Assembly: GCA_026874595.1 (NCBI GenBank)
Contig: CM049307.1
Span: 77,474,643-77,538,642 of the forward strand
Length of the DNA stretch: 64,000 nucleotides
Direction of reading: 5' to 3'
From: Sipunculus nudus
Lineage: Eukaryota > Annelida > Sipuncula > Golfingiida > Sipunculidae
Below the pieces are notes generated by a model. That model was not told the DNA's origin, ran no database searches, and worked only from the letters and a program-made list of their open reading frames with translations. The position numbers and the translations under genes are program-made. The first letter of the stretch is position 1. The number at the start of each line of letters is the position of its first letter. Below, in pieces: positions 24,230 to 34,328 of this stretch.

Positions 24230-25531
24230 TTACTCTGAAGTACCGTTTCTGCCGGGGGTACGGCCTGAGCCGTTGAATTTCAGGTGTTTGAACACGAAGA
24301 CGTTGTAATCCCGGGAGAAACACCACATGTACCTGTCCCCATACCCCTCTAATATATTATCGTACTCCACCCAGGTGTCGCTCTGGGAGTAAGGGTTATC
24401 CTGGCACGGCAGTGGCGGGGTCTCGTAGTTGTTTTCCAGCGCCCGGCTCAACACGGTCATGGCTTTAGCCCCCAGCAGGTACTTGGCCACGCATTTTTCC
24501 AGGCACATGTTTTCCACGGGCGCCGGGGCTGATTGCTGTACCCGCCCCTGTACTCGGCCAAGAAAAACCGGTAGGTGGTGTGGGTCAGGCCGTGCACCGC
24601 CCCGTCCCGCAGGTCCACTTTGGCTTCGTCCTGCCGTATGATGACAAACGTGTCGGTGATCCAGTAGGCCACTTCCGGCCTGGCTTTCCAGTACTTTGCC
24701 CAGGGGTCTGGTTTGGTTTTGAACTGCAGCTTGACGCCGTTCAGTTAGTTCAGGAACATGCACGGGTCTTCGCGCACCTCGCGCGGTTTCCAGTATATGA
24801 AACTTTCTTTGTCGATTTGCCCGAAATTCTCGCTTCCGCCACGTCTTTCATGAGGTACACTTTCTTTTCCACACGGTCCTCCGGCGTCCTGCAGTAAGCC
24901 TTGCTCACCAAGACCTCGGCCCGCGAATCCAACCCGTCTAGGACGTGTTTCATTTTGTCTTTGTGTTTCTTGAACACGGGATTGGACCAGTAACGGCCGT
25001 CCAGGAGGGCCGGCGAGTCCCCGAATTCATAATCGCAGAAATCCGACGGCTCCCCCGCGTCCGAGGCCGGAGGGGTAACCCTGGGCTCGAGGACGGGCCG
25101 GAGACCTTTTCTGAAACTGTTTCTGAACAACCCGTCTAAAGGGCTGGGTATCATATGGGACGACCGAGTCTATTCCCTGGCCCTTTCCATGTCTTCTTCC
25201 ATGCTATGCACGCGTCTCCCCGTTCATCCCTTTTTCACCCCTATTAGTTTTTTTCAGGTACGGATCTTTCAGGATCGCTTTCATCCACGCCGCTTTCCAC
25301 TTCCGCTCGAACTCTTTTTCCACTACAATTTTCATCTGCCCGTTCACCCAGATCTTCCTCACCGGCCACAACGGGAGGGGATTTTTGTCCCAAGGGAGGG
25401 GATTTTCGTCTGACATCGTCCCCCGCGTTTGTGTTTGTCTCACAACCCGAATCTCTTTACGTCCGATGCAGCAAAGGGGGGTGCCTCAGTTCTCGGCCGT
25501 ACTGGTCGTACTGTTCTTCATCGCTGGACAT
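24230..25531 (-). pseudogene. Frame-broken viral-like structural/minor protein gene(s)
   Basis: Successive minus-strand frames carry protein-like sequence that shifts frame at least three times. From the ATG at 25531 there is a short acidic/tyrosine piece with a stop near 25458. From 25443 there is a basic segment with VRKIWVNGQMKIVVEKEFER. From 25154 there is a Pro-rich piece (RVTPPASDAGEPSD) with a Lys-rich helix. From about 24740 comes AYWITDTFVIIRQDEAKVDL, and the final frame ends before 24229. It may be one gene or two. The domain order (basic start, TPP stretch, Lys-rich helix, beta-rich end with a GLT motif) reminds me of an unnamed Polinton-associated protein; this is recall, not a search result. 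Confidence 0.4.
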
Positions 25532-25569
25532 GGTGCTCAAAATGTGTGCGCCGATTCCCCCGCCGGCCG

Positions 25570-25807
25570 GGGTTTATATGCTCCCCCGGTCGGAAAAACC
25601 CAACCCTGTGGGAAAACCTGGGAAAACCCTAACACCTCGGAATTTCCCGGGAAACCCCGGACTTTTGGGAATTCCTCGATAAAAAAAAACAGCCTCCCGG
25701 AAATACCTGGGAAAAACCAAGTCAGCCGGTAAAACCCGAGGGAAAACTCGGGGAAAGCCCACCGGCACCGGAAACCCCGGGTTAAAACCAAGACCAGGTA
25801 TTTAAAG
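25570..25807. promoter_or_regulatory. Divergent promoter/intergenic region with GGGAAAAC repeats
   Basis: A minus-strand TATA box (TATAAA, plus TTTATA 25573-25578) lies 42 bp before the ATG at 25531. A plus-strand TATTTAAAG (25799-25807) lies 31 bp before the ATG at 25838. Between them, GGGAAAACC-like motifs in both orientations repeat at least eight times (for example TGGGAAAACC at 25609 and 25619, TTTCCCGGGAAACCCC at 25645). This could be enhancer repeats or an origin-like element of the virus. Confidence 0.5.
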
Positions 25808-25837
25808 CCTCACAGGGGGCCGCCGCGCGTTTCAGTC

Positions 25838-26330
25838 ATGTCGCGGCGGCGTAAGCCTTACACCGTCGCGTCCAGGCGCGAAAATTTTTTTTCTAGGTTT
25901 AGAAAAAAGGCCTGGCGTTTAAAATCCCGCCTGATTTAGAAACCCTGGACGGTATGAAACCTACGACGCCATGTACAGCCTTTTCGAACCGCTCATGGAT
26001 GAATGGAAACAGGGCAAACCCGACAACACTTACATGCAAGTGAACATGGTGTCTTCTACCCTTAACAACAAAGCTTTCAACACCAAATGGTTGATCAAAG
26101 AGATATGACCCTGGAATACGTCATGACACAATTTAAAAAAAACATTGAACAGCAACGAAATTTCAGATTGTCTGACGAATTCGAAATGGAACTGAAATCG
26201 ATCGGATTGCCACGGGTGTCCGGGTGGGAAAACACGCTGTCTTTGGAAAGGCACGTACATCGACCCCGCTAGGTTTTTCCCGGGGACCAAAGACATTCTA
26301 AGTTCCTTATATGCTTACTGCTAGGTTACC
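25838..26330 (+). pseudogene. Broken plus-strand gene, possible family B DNA polymerase N-terminal fragment
   Basis: The first piece (25838-25939) is 33 codons and strongly basic (MSRRRKPYTVASRRENFFSR) before a TAG. A frame around 25965-26108 holds MYSLFEPLMDEWKQGK and SSTLNNKAFNT. The next frame (26087-26272) holds DMTLEYVMTQFKKNIEQQRN, FRLSDEFEMELKSIGLP and then a GWENTLSLER segment. The pattern of a beta-rich start, then E-x-V-x(3-6)-Q-x-N-F-x-L-D/S and I-x-x-P resembles the region before the exonuclease domain of Polinton/bidnavirus-type protein-primed polymerases. That similarity is from memory and weak. The rest of the polymerase is absent. Confidence 0.33.
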
Positions 26331-26518
26331 GCTGGTAGATATACGTCAGAGATAGTAAAACCCTTGACCATTCAGATTTCGATCCGAATCAGATGATATC
26401 AGAGAATAAACCAAGAACTGGTAATATTATTTAGGATCGATCAGGGATAATATTTTATAATACCAATATTTACTACTTATTCAGATAATCGGAATATATG
26501 GCGTAGCTAGGAATAATG

Positions 26519-26543
26519 CTCCCCCCCCCCCCCCCCCCCCCCC
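26519..26543 (+). repeat. Poly-C tract
   Basis: About 25 uninterrupted C bases, about 190 bp outside the island edge. Confidence 0.95.
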
Positions 26544-26749
26544 ATCCCTCTCCACCTCAAAACAATGATAAAAGCCAGAACCTCAGATTGAGTAAGCTAT
26601 TCACCAATCTGTAAGGGGTACAGCATGTTTTATATATATGCAGGATTAATGTGGATATATGGAACAAATTTGACGTATACTTGTGAAATGCTCGCTCTAC
26701 AGAAATGCTTATAAATTACATTTTACCATCTAGTTTCTAAAGACGACAT

Positions 26750-26994
26750 AATGAACTGGAGTTCCAGGTTGACATACTGTTACACCTGATAACCAGAGAT
26801 GCCCTATTCCCTATGGGGAATATGAGCAAATGTTTAGAGATATGTATGGAATGTCTTTCAAATTTATTGAAGAGGGACCAGGATATAGAAACGAATATGG
26901 ACAGTAGTATGATCAGCTGTTTGGAAGAGAAAGGTTTCTTTACATGGGTTTAAAACTTCATTTTACTGAAAGCTCTTTGTTCGGGCAGGTTTAA
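26750..26994 (+). pseudogene. Possible decayed coding fragment
   Basis: Two plus frames both look protein-like. One contains RDALFPMGNMSKCLEICMEC and ends FFTWV plus stop. The other reads PYGEYEQMFRDMYGMSFKFI, a TAG at about 26907, then DQLFGRERFLYMGLKLHF to a stop at 26994. An AATAAA follows at 27053. At most one can be real. No family is assigned. Confidence 0.25.
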
Positions 26995-26999
26995 GACAC

Positions 27000-27570
27000 A
27001 CTGATGGTAAATGTAGGCATTTTCCTATTTCGTTGTTTGTATTTGTTGTCAATAAAATACAATATATTCAATAGATTTAAATGAATTAATGTGATATGAT
27101 GGACAATGGGTAGATTAAATTATGGGGAAGATCTTGACGTCGGTGCAAGCGTTGGTTGGGGTTTGCGCTCTATCTGTGAAGATTAAGCTATCTTAAATCT
27201 TTCAAAGGGAGTTTCACAACCATTATTAAGATAAACAAAAAAGAGGTCTTTCATTTAACACTTTATTGATGCATTACAATTGAATTTGTGAAACAACATA
27301 AGCTGTAGTGCAAATCATAAATAAGCATGCGCAGTGTAGCGCATGCATGTTTAGCTAATCAAGAGAGAAAAATAGTTATATTTATGTATGAGTTAAGTTT
27401 TGATTGGACATTTTATTCAGACAGGTATTTAGTAACAAACAACTGGTTAAATTCACCTTGTTTTGTCATCTCTCATCTCACATCTCTGGTCCGCAGAGTG
27501 AGTTGTATTACTAAATTACCAAATTAATGTTTGTGTAAATATAATGGAATTATTAAGACTTAGCATGTTT

Positions 27571-27625
<55 letters not shown>

Positions 27626-28260
27626 ATGAATTTACCTCGGGATTATTTGTACAAGTAATTATAAGTTTCAATAATATTATTCTTGATAATTTGAAACACC
27701 GAATTCACAATACAGGCACATTTCATAATAACAATATGAGTAAAAAATTTTTCATCTTAATTCCCGTAAATTAGAACAATACACGCTCAGGCCTATTACC
27801 GATATAAAGGTAAAACTGTCCGTGACTGCATGTATTGTTACAGCTTACACAATCATCTTACACATTTCTACACCATTACAGGGGCACATCCACCCACATG
27901 CTCTCCTCGACTGCCTATACGACCTCACTATCTGACCACCCCACCCCACCCCATATTTGAAAGTCCGCCCTAAAGGAATGCATGATTCAATGTTGCAGAA
28001 GTAAGGACATGCTATCCACAAACATGGCACATGTACAAGCAATATACATGGTATCATGATAAACCAACAAACGTGTATACATATTTCTTACAAACAGTAT
28101 AATTACATGCAACAGGGATTAACAACATGCACGATTAAATATTATTAAGTAAAATAGTAACCTTGCATATGTAAAACAATATTTGTGAGACTTAAGTAAG
28201 CTTCTGCAAACTTCCATATAGGGAAATTAGTGCTATGCCCTTTTTCAATGAAACAAGCTG
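27000..28260. other. 3' flank of the lectin gene; no other gene seen
   Basis: AT-rich. (TA)n at 27574-27622. No coding signal on either strand. Confidence 0.4.
27574..27622 (+). repeat. (TA)n microsatellite
   Basis: About 48 bp of pure TA. Confidence 0.95.
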
Positions 28261-28268
28261 ATATTGGT

Positions 28269-28278
28269 TTTATTTATT
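28269..28278 (-). promoter_or_regulatory. Candidate polyadenylation signals for the lectin gene
   Basis: The plus strand reads TTTATTTATT, giving two overlapping AATAAA hexamers on the minus strand about 270 bp downstream of the TAG. The position suits a short 3' UTR. AATAAA is common in AT-rich DNA, so this is suggestive only. Confidence 0.35.
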
Positions 28279-28547
28279 TCACCTTGGTTCCATAATATAT
28301 ATACACACACTTAGACTTTTTGTTTTGCCTGTCAAAAGTACTGGATCTAGTATCCAGGAATTATTCTAGCTGACAAAACTTGGGGTCTCGTTTTTGTTTT
28401 AAAGAGTTCTTATTTTTGTACGGATTAACAACACAAGAGAATACTTTCATGTAAAAACCAAAATAAATGAAGTGAGAAGGGAGAAACAACAAGGCCCCGA
28501 GAAAATACTAGAAAATTCCAAGGAAACGTTTGATTATTAGTTAACAA

Positions 28548-28765
28548 CTACCCGAGTGATACTTCGCAAAGTGGGAAGTTGTTCCAGTCACAGTCACCAT
28601 TATCCCAGATGTTGAACGTTTTAGCCCAGGACATATATAAACAGTTCAGCATATTGCTAGCCTTCACCTGGTAATAATCCGGCAGGTTTTCGTTTACCGG
28701 GGCTCCGGTTGATTCCCACCTCCACACGCCTTCTACATCTTCGTCGGTACCTGAGCTCCAAAACC
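28548..28765 (-). CDS. Terminal exon: C-type lectin domain, C-terminal half, and stop
   Basis: This exon follows the acceptor ACCAAGAGATCGGTT...TATCTTCAG reading, with phase 1 joining the 34.07-kb donor. It encodes SSGTDEDVEGVWRWESTGAP, the lectin segment usually written G-x-D-x2-x2-EG-x-W-x-W. It then has NCLYMSW and NIWDNGDCDWNNFPLCE, the last disulphide region, and VSLG before a TAG at 28550-28548. The Ca2+-site-2 sugar motif (EPN or QPD in binding lectins) reads APVN, and the WND motif reads IWDN. Classical mannose or galactose binding is therefore doubtful. The reading frame upstream of the AG is also open but lies in the intron. Confidence 0.85.
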
Positions 28766-29165
28766 CTGAAGATACCAAGAGATCGGTTGTATTGAGAATT
28801 ATATACTCCAACATAGTACTATACTAAGAAACTGAAAAAAAGTATAAATTTCACATAAGCAGTTGAGTCGAGGGTTGAGGGTTCGCTCACCATTGGTCAC
28901 AGAGAATAAAGTGGGTGTAAAATTTTTCATGAACTTTTATCGTGTTTTTCTTTATGGAGGGGGCAGGGGGTGGACGAATGAGTTGAAAGTGGGGAGAGTA
29001 GTGTATTTCATAAGTTTTGTACATGATCATCTCGTACTGAATGTAAACACCAGGTAACAGACTGTGACATCATGCAGCAACATGCCAGAGAAGTCAGTGT
29101 AAAATAATATCACTTTAAACTGACACGGAAGCCTCAGTTTTCCGAGTGCCTGGATGTTGTTTATT

Positions 29166-29305
29166 TCACAGGGGCATGATCACAGACAAGTTGTCGCTTT
29201 CTGTTGTGATGAGCTGTGTTTGTAGCGTTATTATATCTTGATAAGACAAGCGTGAACTTGACTTCCAGATTTCACAGAAGTCCTTAAGTAAAGTAGGATT
29301 TGAAA
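29166..29305 (-). CDS. Candidate alternative last exon in the lectin gene intron
   Basis: After a good acceptor (GCCTTATTGTTTTAG) there is a phase-1 reading frame of about 46 codons. It contains SNPTLLKDFCEIWKSSSRLS and ends DNLSVIMPL, a TGA, and then directly AATAAA (29165-29160). The phase matches the donor at 34.07 kb, so splicing to it instead of 28.77 kb would give a protein with half a lectin domain and a different tail. No domain is recognised. It could be a chance frame; the acceptor, stop and polyA signal together raise it above background. Confidence 0.35.
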
Positions 29306-29729
29306 CTAAAACAATAAGGCAGCATATATTTGTTGGTTGTCTGGTTGAATATCGCGTGAGATGGGGCCACATATAATGATCAATGTTTTATTCATAGATG
29401 AAGGGGCCACTCCAAATTTCAGTCTTCATCTTCTATAAATATGAATATAAATATGATGTCAACAACAATAAATGACTCAATGAAAACCCTAACCCCTTGC
29501 CTTAAATGGATTTTTTTAATATTACGAATGATTTCACTAGAGCCTTTTCTGCATCAGGTCATATTGGCAGTCTATAAAAAACAATAAATAATCACCTGGT
29601 AAAAGTATAACGGACCTGAAGAATATGTCGTAATAAATAAATGCGGAACAATCATCCCTCACCGCGGACGGTCGCTAACCTGTGCGGTTTATATTTATTT
29701 AAACAGCAAATTTTTTATTGGAATGACCA

Positions 29730-29752
29730 TATATATATATATATATATATAT
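29730..29752 (+). repeat. Short (TA)n microsatellite
   Basis: About 11 TA units; an imperfect (AAT)n run follows at 29819-29853. Confidence 0.9.
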
Positions 29753-29967
29753 TTATATTGTGGAACATACATAGCATGCACGATTTACCACATGTATCTA
29801 GCAAAGATTAATATTACGATGATAATAATAATAATAATATTAATAATAATAATGATAACAATAATATTGTCCTTTGCATTCATTTTATAAAATATAATGT
29901 ATATTATATTTCTAGACAATTTCAAATCCGCAACAATGAGCGTCAATTTCGTACAAGACAGCAATCG

Positions 29968-29968
<1 letters not shown>

Positions 29969-30002
<34 letters not shown>

Positions 30003-30006
30003 GGGG
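29969..30006 (+). repeat. (GA)n followed by poly-G
   Basis: Twelve or so GA units run straight into about 14 G bases, a pure homopurine block. Confidence 0.95.
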
Positions 30007-30892
30007 AAGAGAGGTTTCAGCACTGGGCTAAATCGGCTTTATTTAAATCGTACTTTGTAACCGTTTATTTTGCAGTGCTACGTTCTAATGATACCAATAA
30101 TGAAACACTGCGGCTTATACGCTGTGTTTCTTCATGTCCAGGCAGTTAAACGGCTGAAATAAGCCCATAATGAAATGTTTTCACTTGTATGGAGACGGAC
30201 AAGGATACGGAAAAAGGCAACTTTTTTAAATGTGTCGATACTGTTCCCAATCCGTCGCCGGATACGGCTCTGTATCGGTATTTATGACGTGAATTTTAAG
30301 AAATACCCCTAGCCATGTGCCAAAAGAAGCAAGCTGTCAAGTATATTTAATTAATATGCTAATATTATTTCACTTTATATTTACTATATTTAACACTGTA
30401 AATGTCTATATGGTTTTTCGCGGCATGCATGGAGAAGAGAGAGCTATCACATTCATTCTATAGTTGTGTTTATATTATGTAATGTACAAAACCACCGGAA
30501 CAAAATGGCTACCATACCAAAACGTTTTCCTATGTGCAGGGTTTTCCTTGTATGCGGCCGGACATGGATACAAATAAGAACATGGTTACGATCAACATGC
30601 ATTCTCCTATATACGGCTAAAATGGAAGCCGTAAAACTGAGCCCCTCTCCAATATAAAATATGATCCGCCGACTTTGTATATGATTGTATAATTGTTACA
30701 CCTTTTGTGAAAATAAATGATAAAATATAATAAAACTTCAAAGCACCATTATTCTTATAGCCTTTACAGCTACGGCTCATTTAGTTTTTCATTCTAAACA
30801 TATTTCATTTTGTGCTCTCAATCTTTAATTATTATTATCCAACTAATTCATTACAGGTTTATCAGATACATGGCTTTTGATGCTCTGTAAAT

Positions 30893-32005
30893 ACAGTCGG
30901 TCCCGATATCGTATTTGCCAACCAATAATATTCATTTAAGCGGGGTAATCCAATAAACGGGGTGTTCATCATCAAGGTTTTAACCGTCACTATAATACTA
31001 TGAATTGCCATCGGATGGCTGTGCACTTAACACAGCGCGTTACCTCCCATTCCGGTGACCTTCCACTAGCACGCTGTGAGAAATAGCAGGATTTTTCAGG
31101 TTTGGCAACACCCAGTCAGTTTGCGCTGGATAAAGTTAAATCTGCGTTTAAAACTAATCTGCAGAACTGGTAGAAGAAATCTGATTGGCTTAGCGTGTAA
31201 ACAAACCGCTATGCCGGTGGCAAGCTCGTGTAGCACGCAATACAGGAAATAAGCAGACAGTGGGGGATAACTGACCTCAGGCAAGTCAATATACAGACTG
31301 TGTTGAAAGATGACGATTGCATCGTGTGTATTCCAATAGGGGTGAAAAAAGTCTGTGCTACTAAGCGCTTTCCACAGCAGTTTAAAGTGACCTGTACCTC
31401 GAAGAACATCCGTTTGTGCTGGTGATACCTGCAATGTGTTTGGTTAAATATAACGCAGGGGGGAATTCCACAGAGACAGCCCTGCTTGGTGGCCAAACCT
31501 GACCGGCAACCGTGGTTTAATGCAGCGGGTAGTAAAGCAAATAGTTGAGCGTAGCGTAGCGGCTGCTTATGGAGCGCAACGGATGGCTTGCGTGCGTTTC
31601 TCGTATTATTCAGATGAATCTGAATTATCTGTTTTGTAATTTTTCATTTAATAATGCTTCAATTCATTAGTTTATATATTTTATTTATTTATTATTTCTA
31701 CACCTTCTACGGAAAAATACTGTATATTCACCTGTTGCATTTATTATTAATAAAAAAAGGATCTCAGTGCCAATGGCTGACAGCTTACCGATCACCTGAA
31801 TATATCAAATATAGTCAAAGGTTTAATTCGATTTTAAGGATTTCGATTTATCATAAAACATTTTATTTCTTTCAACTCAAGAAATAGAGAATTACTGTGC
31901 ATTTACCTGTTCGTGTATGTTATCTATATAAAGCGATGCTGCAAAATGGCTGACAGCTTAACGATTACATGAATGTGTCAAAGGTTTAGCAAGATTCCTA
32001 TTAAA
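30893..32005 (+). repeat. Dispersed repeat R3, copy 2 (interrupted)
   Basis: Matches copy 1 at 10.8-11.2 kb on both sides of a 559-bp insert. Its distal part carries two related blocks about 180 bp apart (31.76 and 31.93 kb, AATGGCTGACAGCTTA). Confidence 0.7.
31021..31579. mobile_element. 559-bp non-autonomous DNA element with 9-bp target-site duplication
   Basis: Flanked by CGGATGGCT at 31012-31020 and 31580-31588. The empty site is present once at 10.93 kb (CGGATGACTTGC). The insert starts GTGCACTTAACAC and ends GGAGCGCAA. Terminal inverted repeats are weak. A 9-bp duplication is typical of Mutator-like elements. The open frames inside have no recognisable transposase. Confidence 0.68.
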
Positions 32006-32035
32006 CTTTGATTTTTATGACACGTTTTGTCTTCT

Positions 32036-33030
32036 TTTTTAGCGAACCTGTGAGCTTATGCGATGGTGTGGCGTCGTCCGGCGTCCGTCGTCTGTACGTT
32101 AACCTATACTATCTTGAAAACGGCAAGTTAGCATCACGAAATTTTATGCAAAAAATCAGTCAACTAAAAAACTCTATCGGATTTTGCTTATTTTGTGGCT
32201 AATTGCATTTTCTTAGATTTTATAAGGAAAAAGCTTTAAAAATCTTTTTCTCCGAAACTGTTAAGCCAATATTTCACAGAAATGATTCCTTTTCGATTGC
32301 TTTAAGTTCGTTGATTTTTGGCTGAGTTACAGGAAGTTGAACTTAGTCATCTGTCCAAAAAAAGCATACTCAAATTACATTCTCAGAAATGGCTGGAGCT
32401 ATCATCACCAAATTGTATGCCAATGTTGGTCACATGAGTCATATCTGAAATTGAGGTATTGGTGGCGCCACCTGCATCAGCCTTTTTTGTACGGGGGTCA
32501 TCAGTGCCCGTATCATACTGACTGCTACAAAAAACTTCTACTCTGAAACAATATGGCCAAATTGTTAATATCGCACAGAAATGATCCCAGGGTAGTGCTT
32601 TCTGAAGTTTGTTCAAATGGTCTCAGTTCAGTGACTTTTGGCTGAGTTATGGGAAGCTAAATTTAGTCATATGCCAAACAGCCCATTTTAGTTCAGTGGC
32701 TACAAAGAACTTTTTCTCAAAAACCACTGGGCCAAATTCTTAAATCTCATATATTAATTATCATTAGATGTTGATAATTTAAGTGTGTTCAAATGGTTTT
32801 GGTTCAGTATTTTTGGCCGAGTTATGGGAAGCTTAACTTGGCCATTTTGCTGTATTTTACCATATGAGTTGTAAACCTGCAAAACGTTTTTTGACTGACG
32901 CCACTGAGGCCAATTTGTTAAATATTTTACAGGTATAATCCTCTGAATAATTCTTATAATAATTGTCTTTTATGGTTCAATAGAATGAATTTTGGCTGAA
33001 TTATAAAGATTGAATTGAGGCATTTTACCA
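32036..33030 (+). repeat. Dispersed repeat R2, copy 2
   Basis: Starts AGCGAACCTGTGAGCTTATG and keeps the whole order of copy 1 through TTTTTGACTGACGCCACTGA. Confidence 0.7.
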
Positions 33031-33369
33031 TATATGTTAGCTGTGTGAAGCAGATACATCTAGCCTGGTACCAGTTTATCAGCATCCATTACATCTTGCC
33101 TCTAGACATTTAGATTTCAGGTAATCTATGGTTAATATTAACAAGAATGTTTTTTAAAAGCTTTTAAAAAATGTAGATTTATGATTTTAGATATTCCTCA
33201 TGCCAGGCAATGTTTACAATCACAGGTATACAGCTCTCTGTGGGTATATAAAGACGACTGTACATAAATTATATATAATTGGTATCCATAATCAACTTTA
33301 TTCAAGATTTTGCCATCAGTGAGATGTATCTGTATTATAATTTTGCATTCAATATGCATCTGTAGTAAT

Positions 33370-33840
33370 TTTTAGCGACCTTGTGAGGTAATGCAATGGT
33401 TTGGCATCGTCTGTCGTCGTCGTTAACCCATACTATTTCGAAAACAACTGGAGCTAGTATCATGAAATTTAATGCAAAAAATTAGCCATCTAAAAAACTC
33501 TGCATTTTCTTAGATTTTATAGAGAAAAAGCTAAAAAACCTTCAAAAATCTTCTCCGAAGAAACAGTCGAGCCAAATTGTTCAATATTTCACAGAAATAA
33601 TCTTTTATACCATCTCTCTCAAGTATGTTCGAATAGTTCAAGTTCGGCGAATTTTGGCTGAGTTACAGGAAGTTAAACTTAGCTAACTGTCCAAAAAAAA
33701 GCATACTAAAATGACAATCTCAGAAACGGCCAGAGCTATCATCACCAAATTTTATGCCGGTGTTGGTCACATGAGTAATATATGAAATTCAGGTATTGGT
33801 AGCGCCACCTGCATTGACCCTTTTTTTAATACCGACTGTA
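33370..33840 (+). repeat. Dispersed repeat R2, copy 3 (5' half)
   Basis: Starts TTTAGCGACCTTGTGAGG. It matches up to GTAGCGCCACCTGCATTGAC and then stops. Copies 2 and 3 lie in direct tandem about 1.33 kb apart. Confidence 0.65.
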
Positions 33841-34069
33841 TTATACTTGGCGTTTTTTTTAACAATTTACCAAATATTATTATAATATTTTTTCATGGCT
33901 GCACACAAGTAGAATCAAGTACAAACGTTAACATGACTATCATGCACACTGACTCCGGTCAATGAAATTTCTGTTAAAGCAACAGAAAGAGTTAAGAAAT
34001 ACTACAAGTATGCCGCTCATAGATCTCTGAAATGTCTTTATCAGTTTTGTTAACTGTTGTAATACTTAC

Positions 34070-34279
34070 ATTTATCCAGCAGGTTGTTATCACTCCTGAT
34101 GACACTATCAAGGTGGTACATTTCCTCCCTGGTTTCTATAGTTACGAGGTTACCTCCCTGACTCGCACAGTGGGCATGTGCATCATGCCATGACCTCTGC
34201 TTGTCAAGTTCGAACTTATAACATGATGTAATCGCTTTGGTCTCGAGTGTGTACCCGAATCCATCAGGACAAGTTACGT
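34070..34279 (-). CDS. Exon: C-type lectin domain, N-terminal half
   Basis: The exon is 210 bp (70 codons), phase 1-1. The acceptor is ATGTTTTACAG and the donor GTAAGTATT is a perfect consensus. It starts with CPDGFGYTLE, which carries the first cysteine of a long-form C-type lectin domain. It then has CYKF and the family signature SWHDAHAHCASQGGNLVTIE, where the W, A, C, G, L and I positions match W-x2-A-x3-C-x3-G-x2-L-x-I. It continues into the second helix (EEMYHLDSVIRS). The domain is completed by the exon at 28.5 kb. The exon is missed by simple frame scanning because stops sit close to the splice sites. Confidence 0.85.
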
Positions 34280-34328
34280 CTGTAAAACATCATTTAATAG
34301 ACAGATAATTAGAGGCGGGGACTTGATC

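Larger units (their letters stand above)
22300..26330. mobile_element. GC-rich island: decayed endogenous dsDNA-virus/Polinton-like fragment
   Basis: Base composition, CpG content and coding density change sharply from the AT-rich host at about 22.5 kb and return at about 26.33 kb. Inside, genes are intronless, closely packed and ambisense: minus-strand genes from 25.53 down to 22.3 kb and one plus-strand gene from 25.84 kb. They diverge from an intergenic region with a TATA box on each side. Several frames are broken, so the copy is old. No terminal inverted repeats or integrase were found, so only a piece is present. Assignment to Polinton/adintovirus-like elements rests on gene layout and a weak resemblance of the plus-strand product to a family B polymerase N-terminus. 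Confidence 0.5.

Noticed and set aside
24429-25139. Plus-strand frames opposite the viral-like genes
   Set aside because: Shadows; the minus strand has the compact gene order, TATA box and polyA signal.
25385-25791. Overlapping frames through the divergent promoter region
   Set aside because: They read the GGGAAAACC repeats (for example GKTW/GFPRVF strings) and cross both TATA boxes, so they are not genes.
31096-31496. Minus-strand frames of 112 and 95 codons
   Set aside because: Lie inside the 559-bp inserted element, overlap each other in different frames and show no transposase motif.
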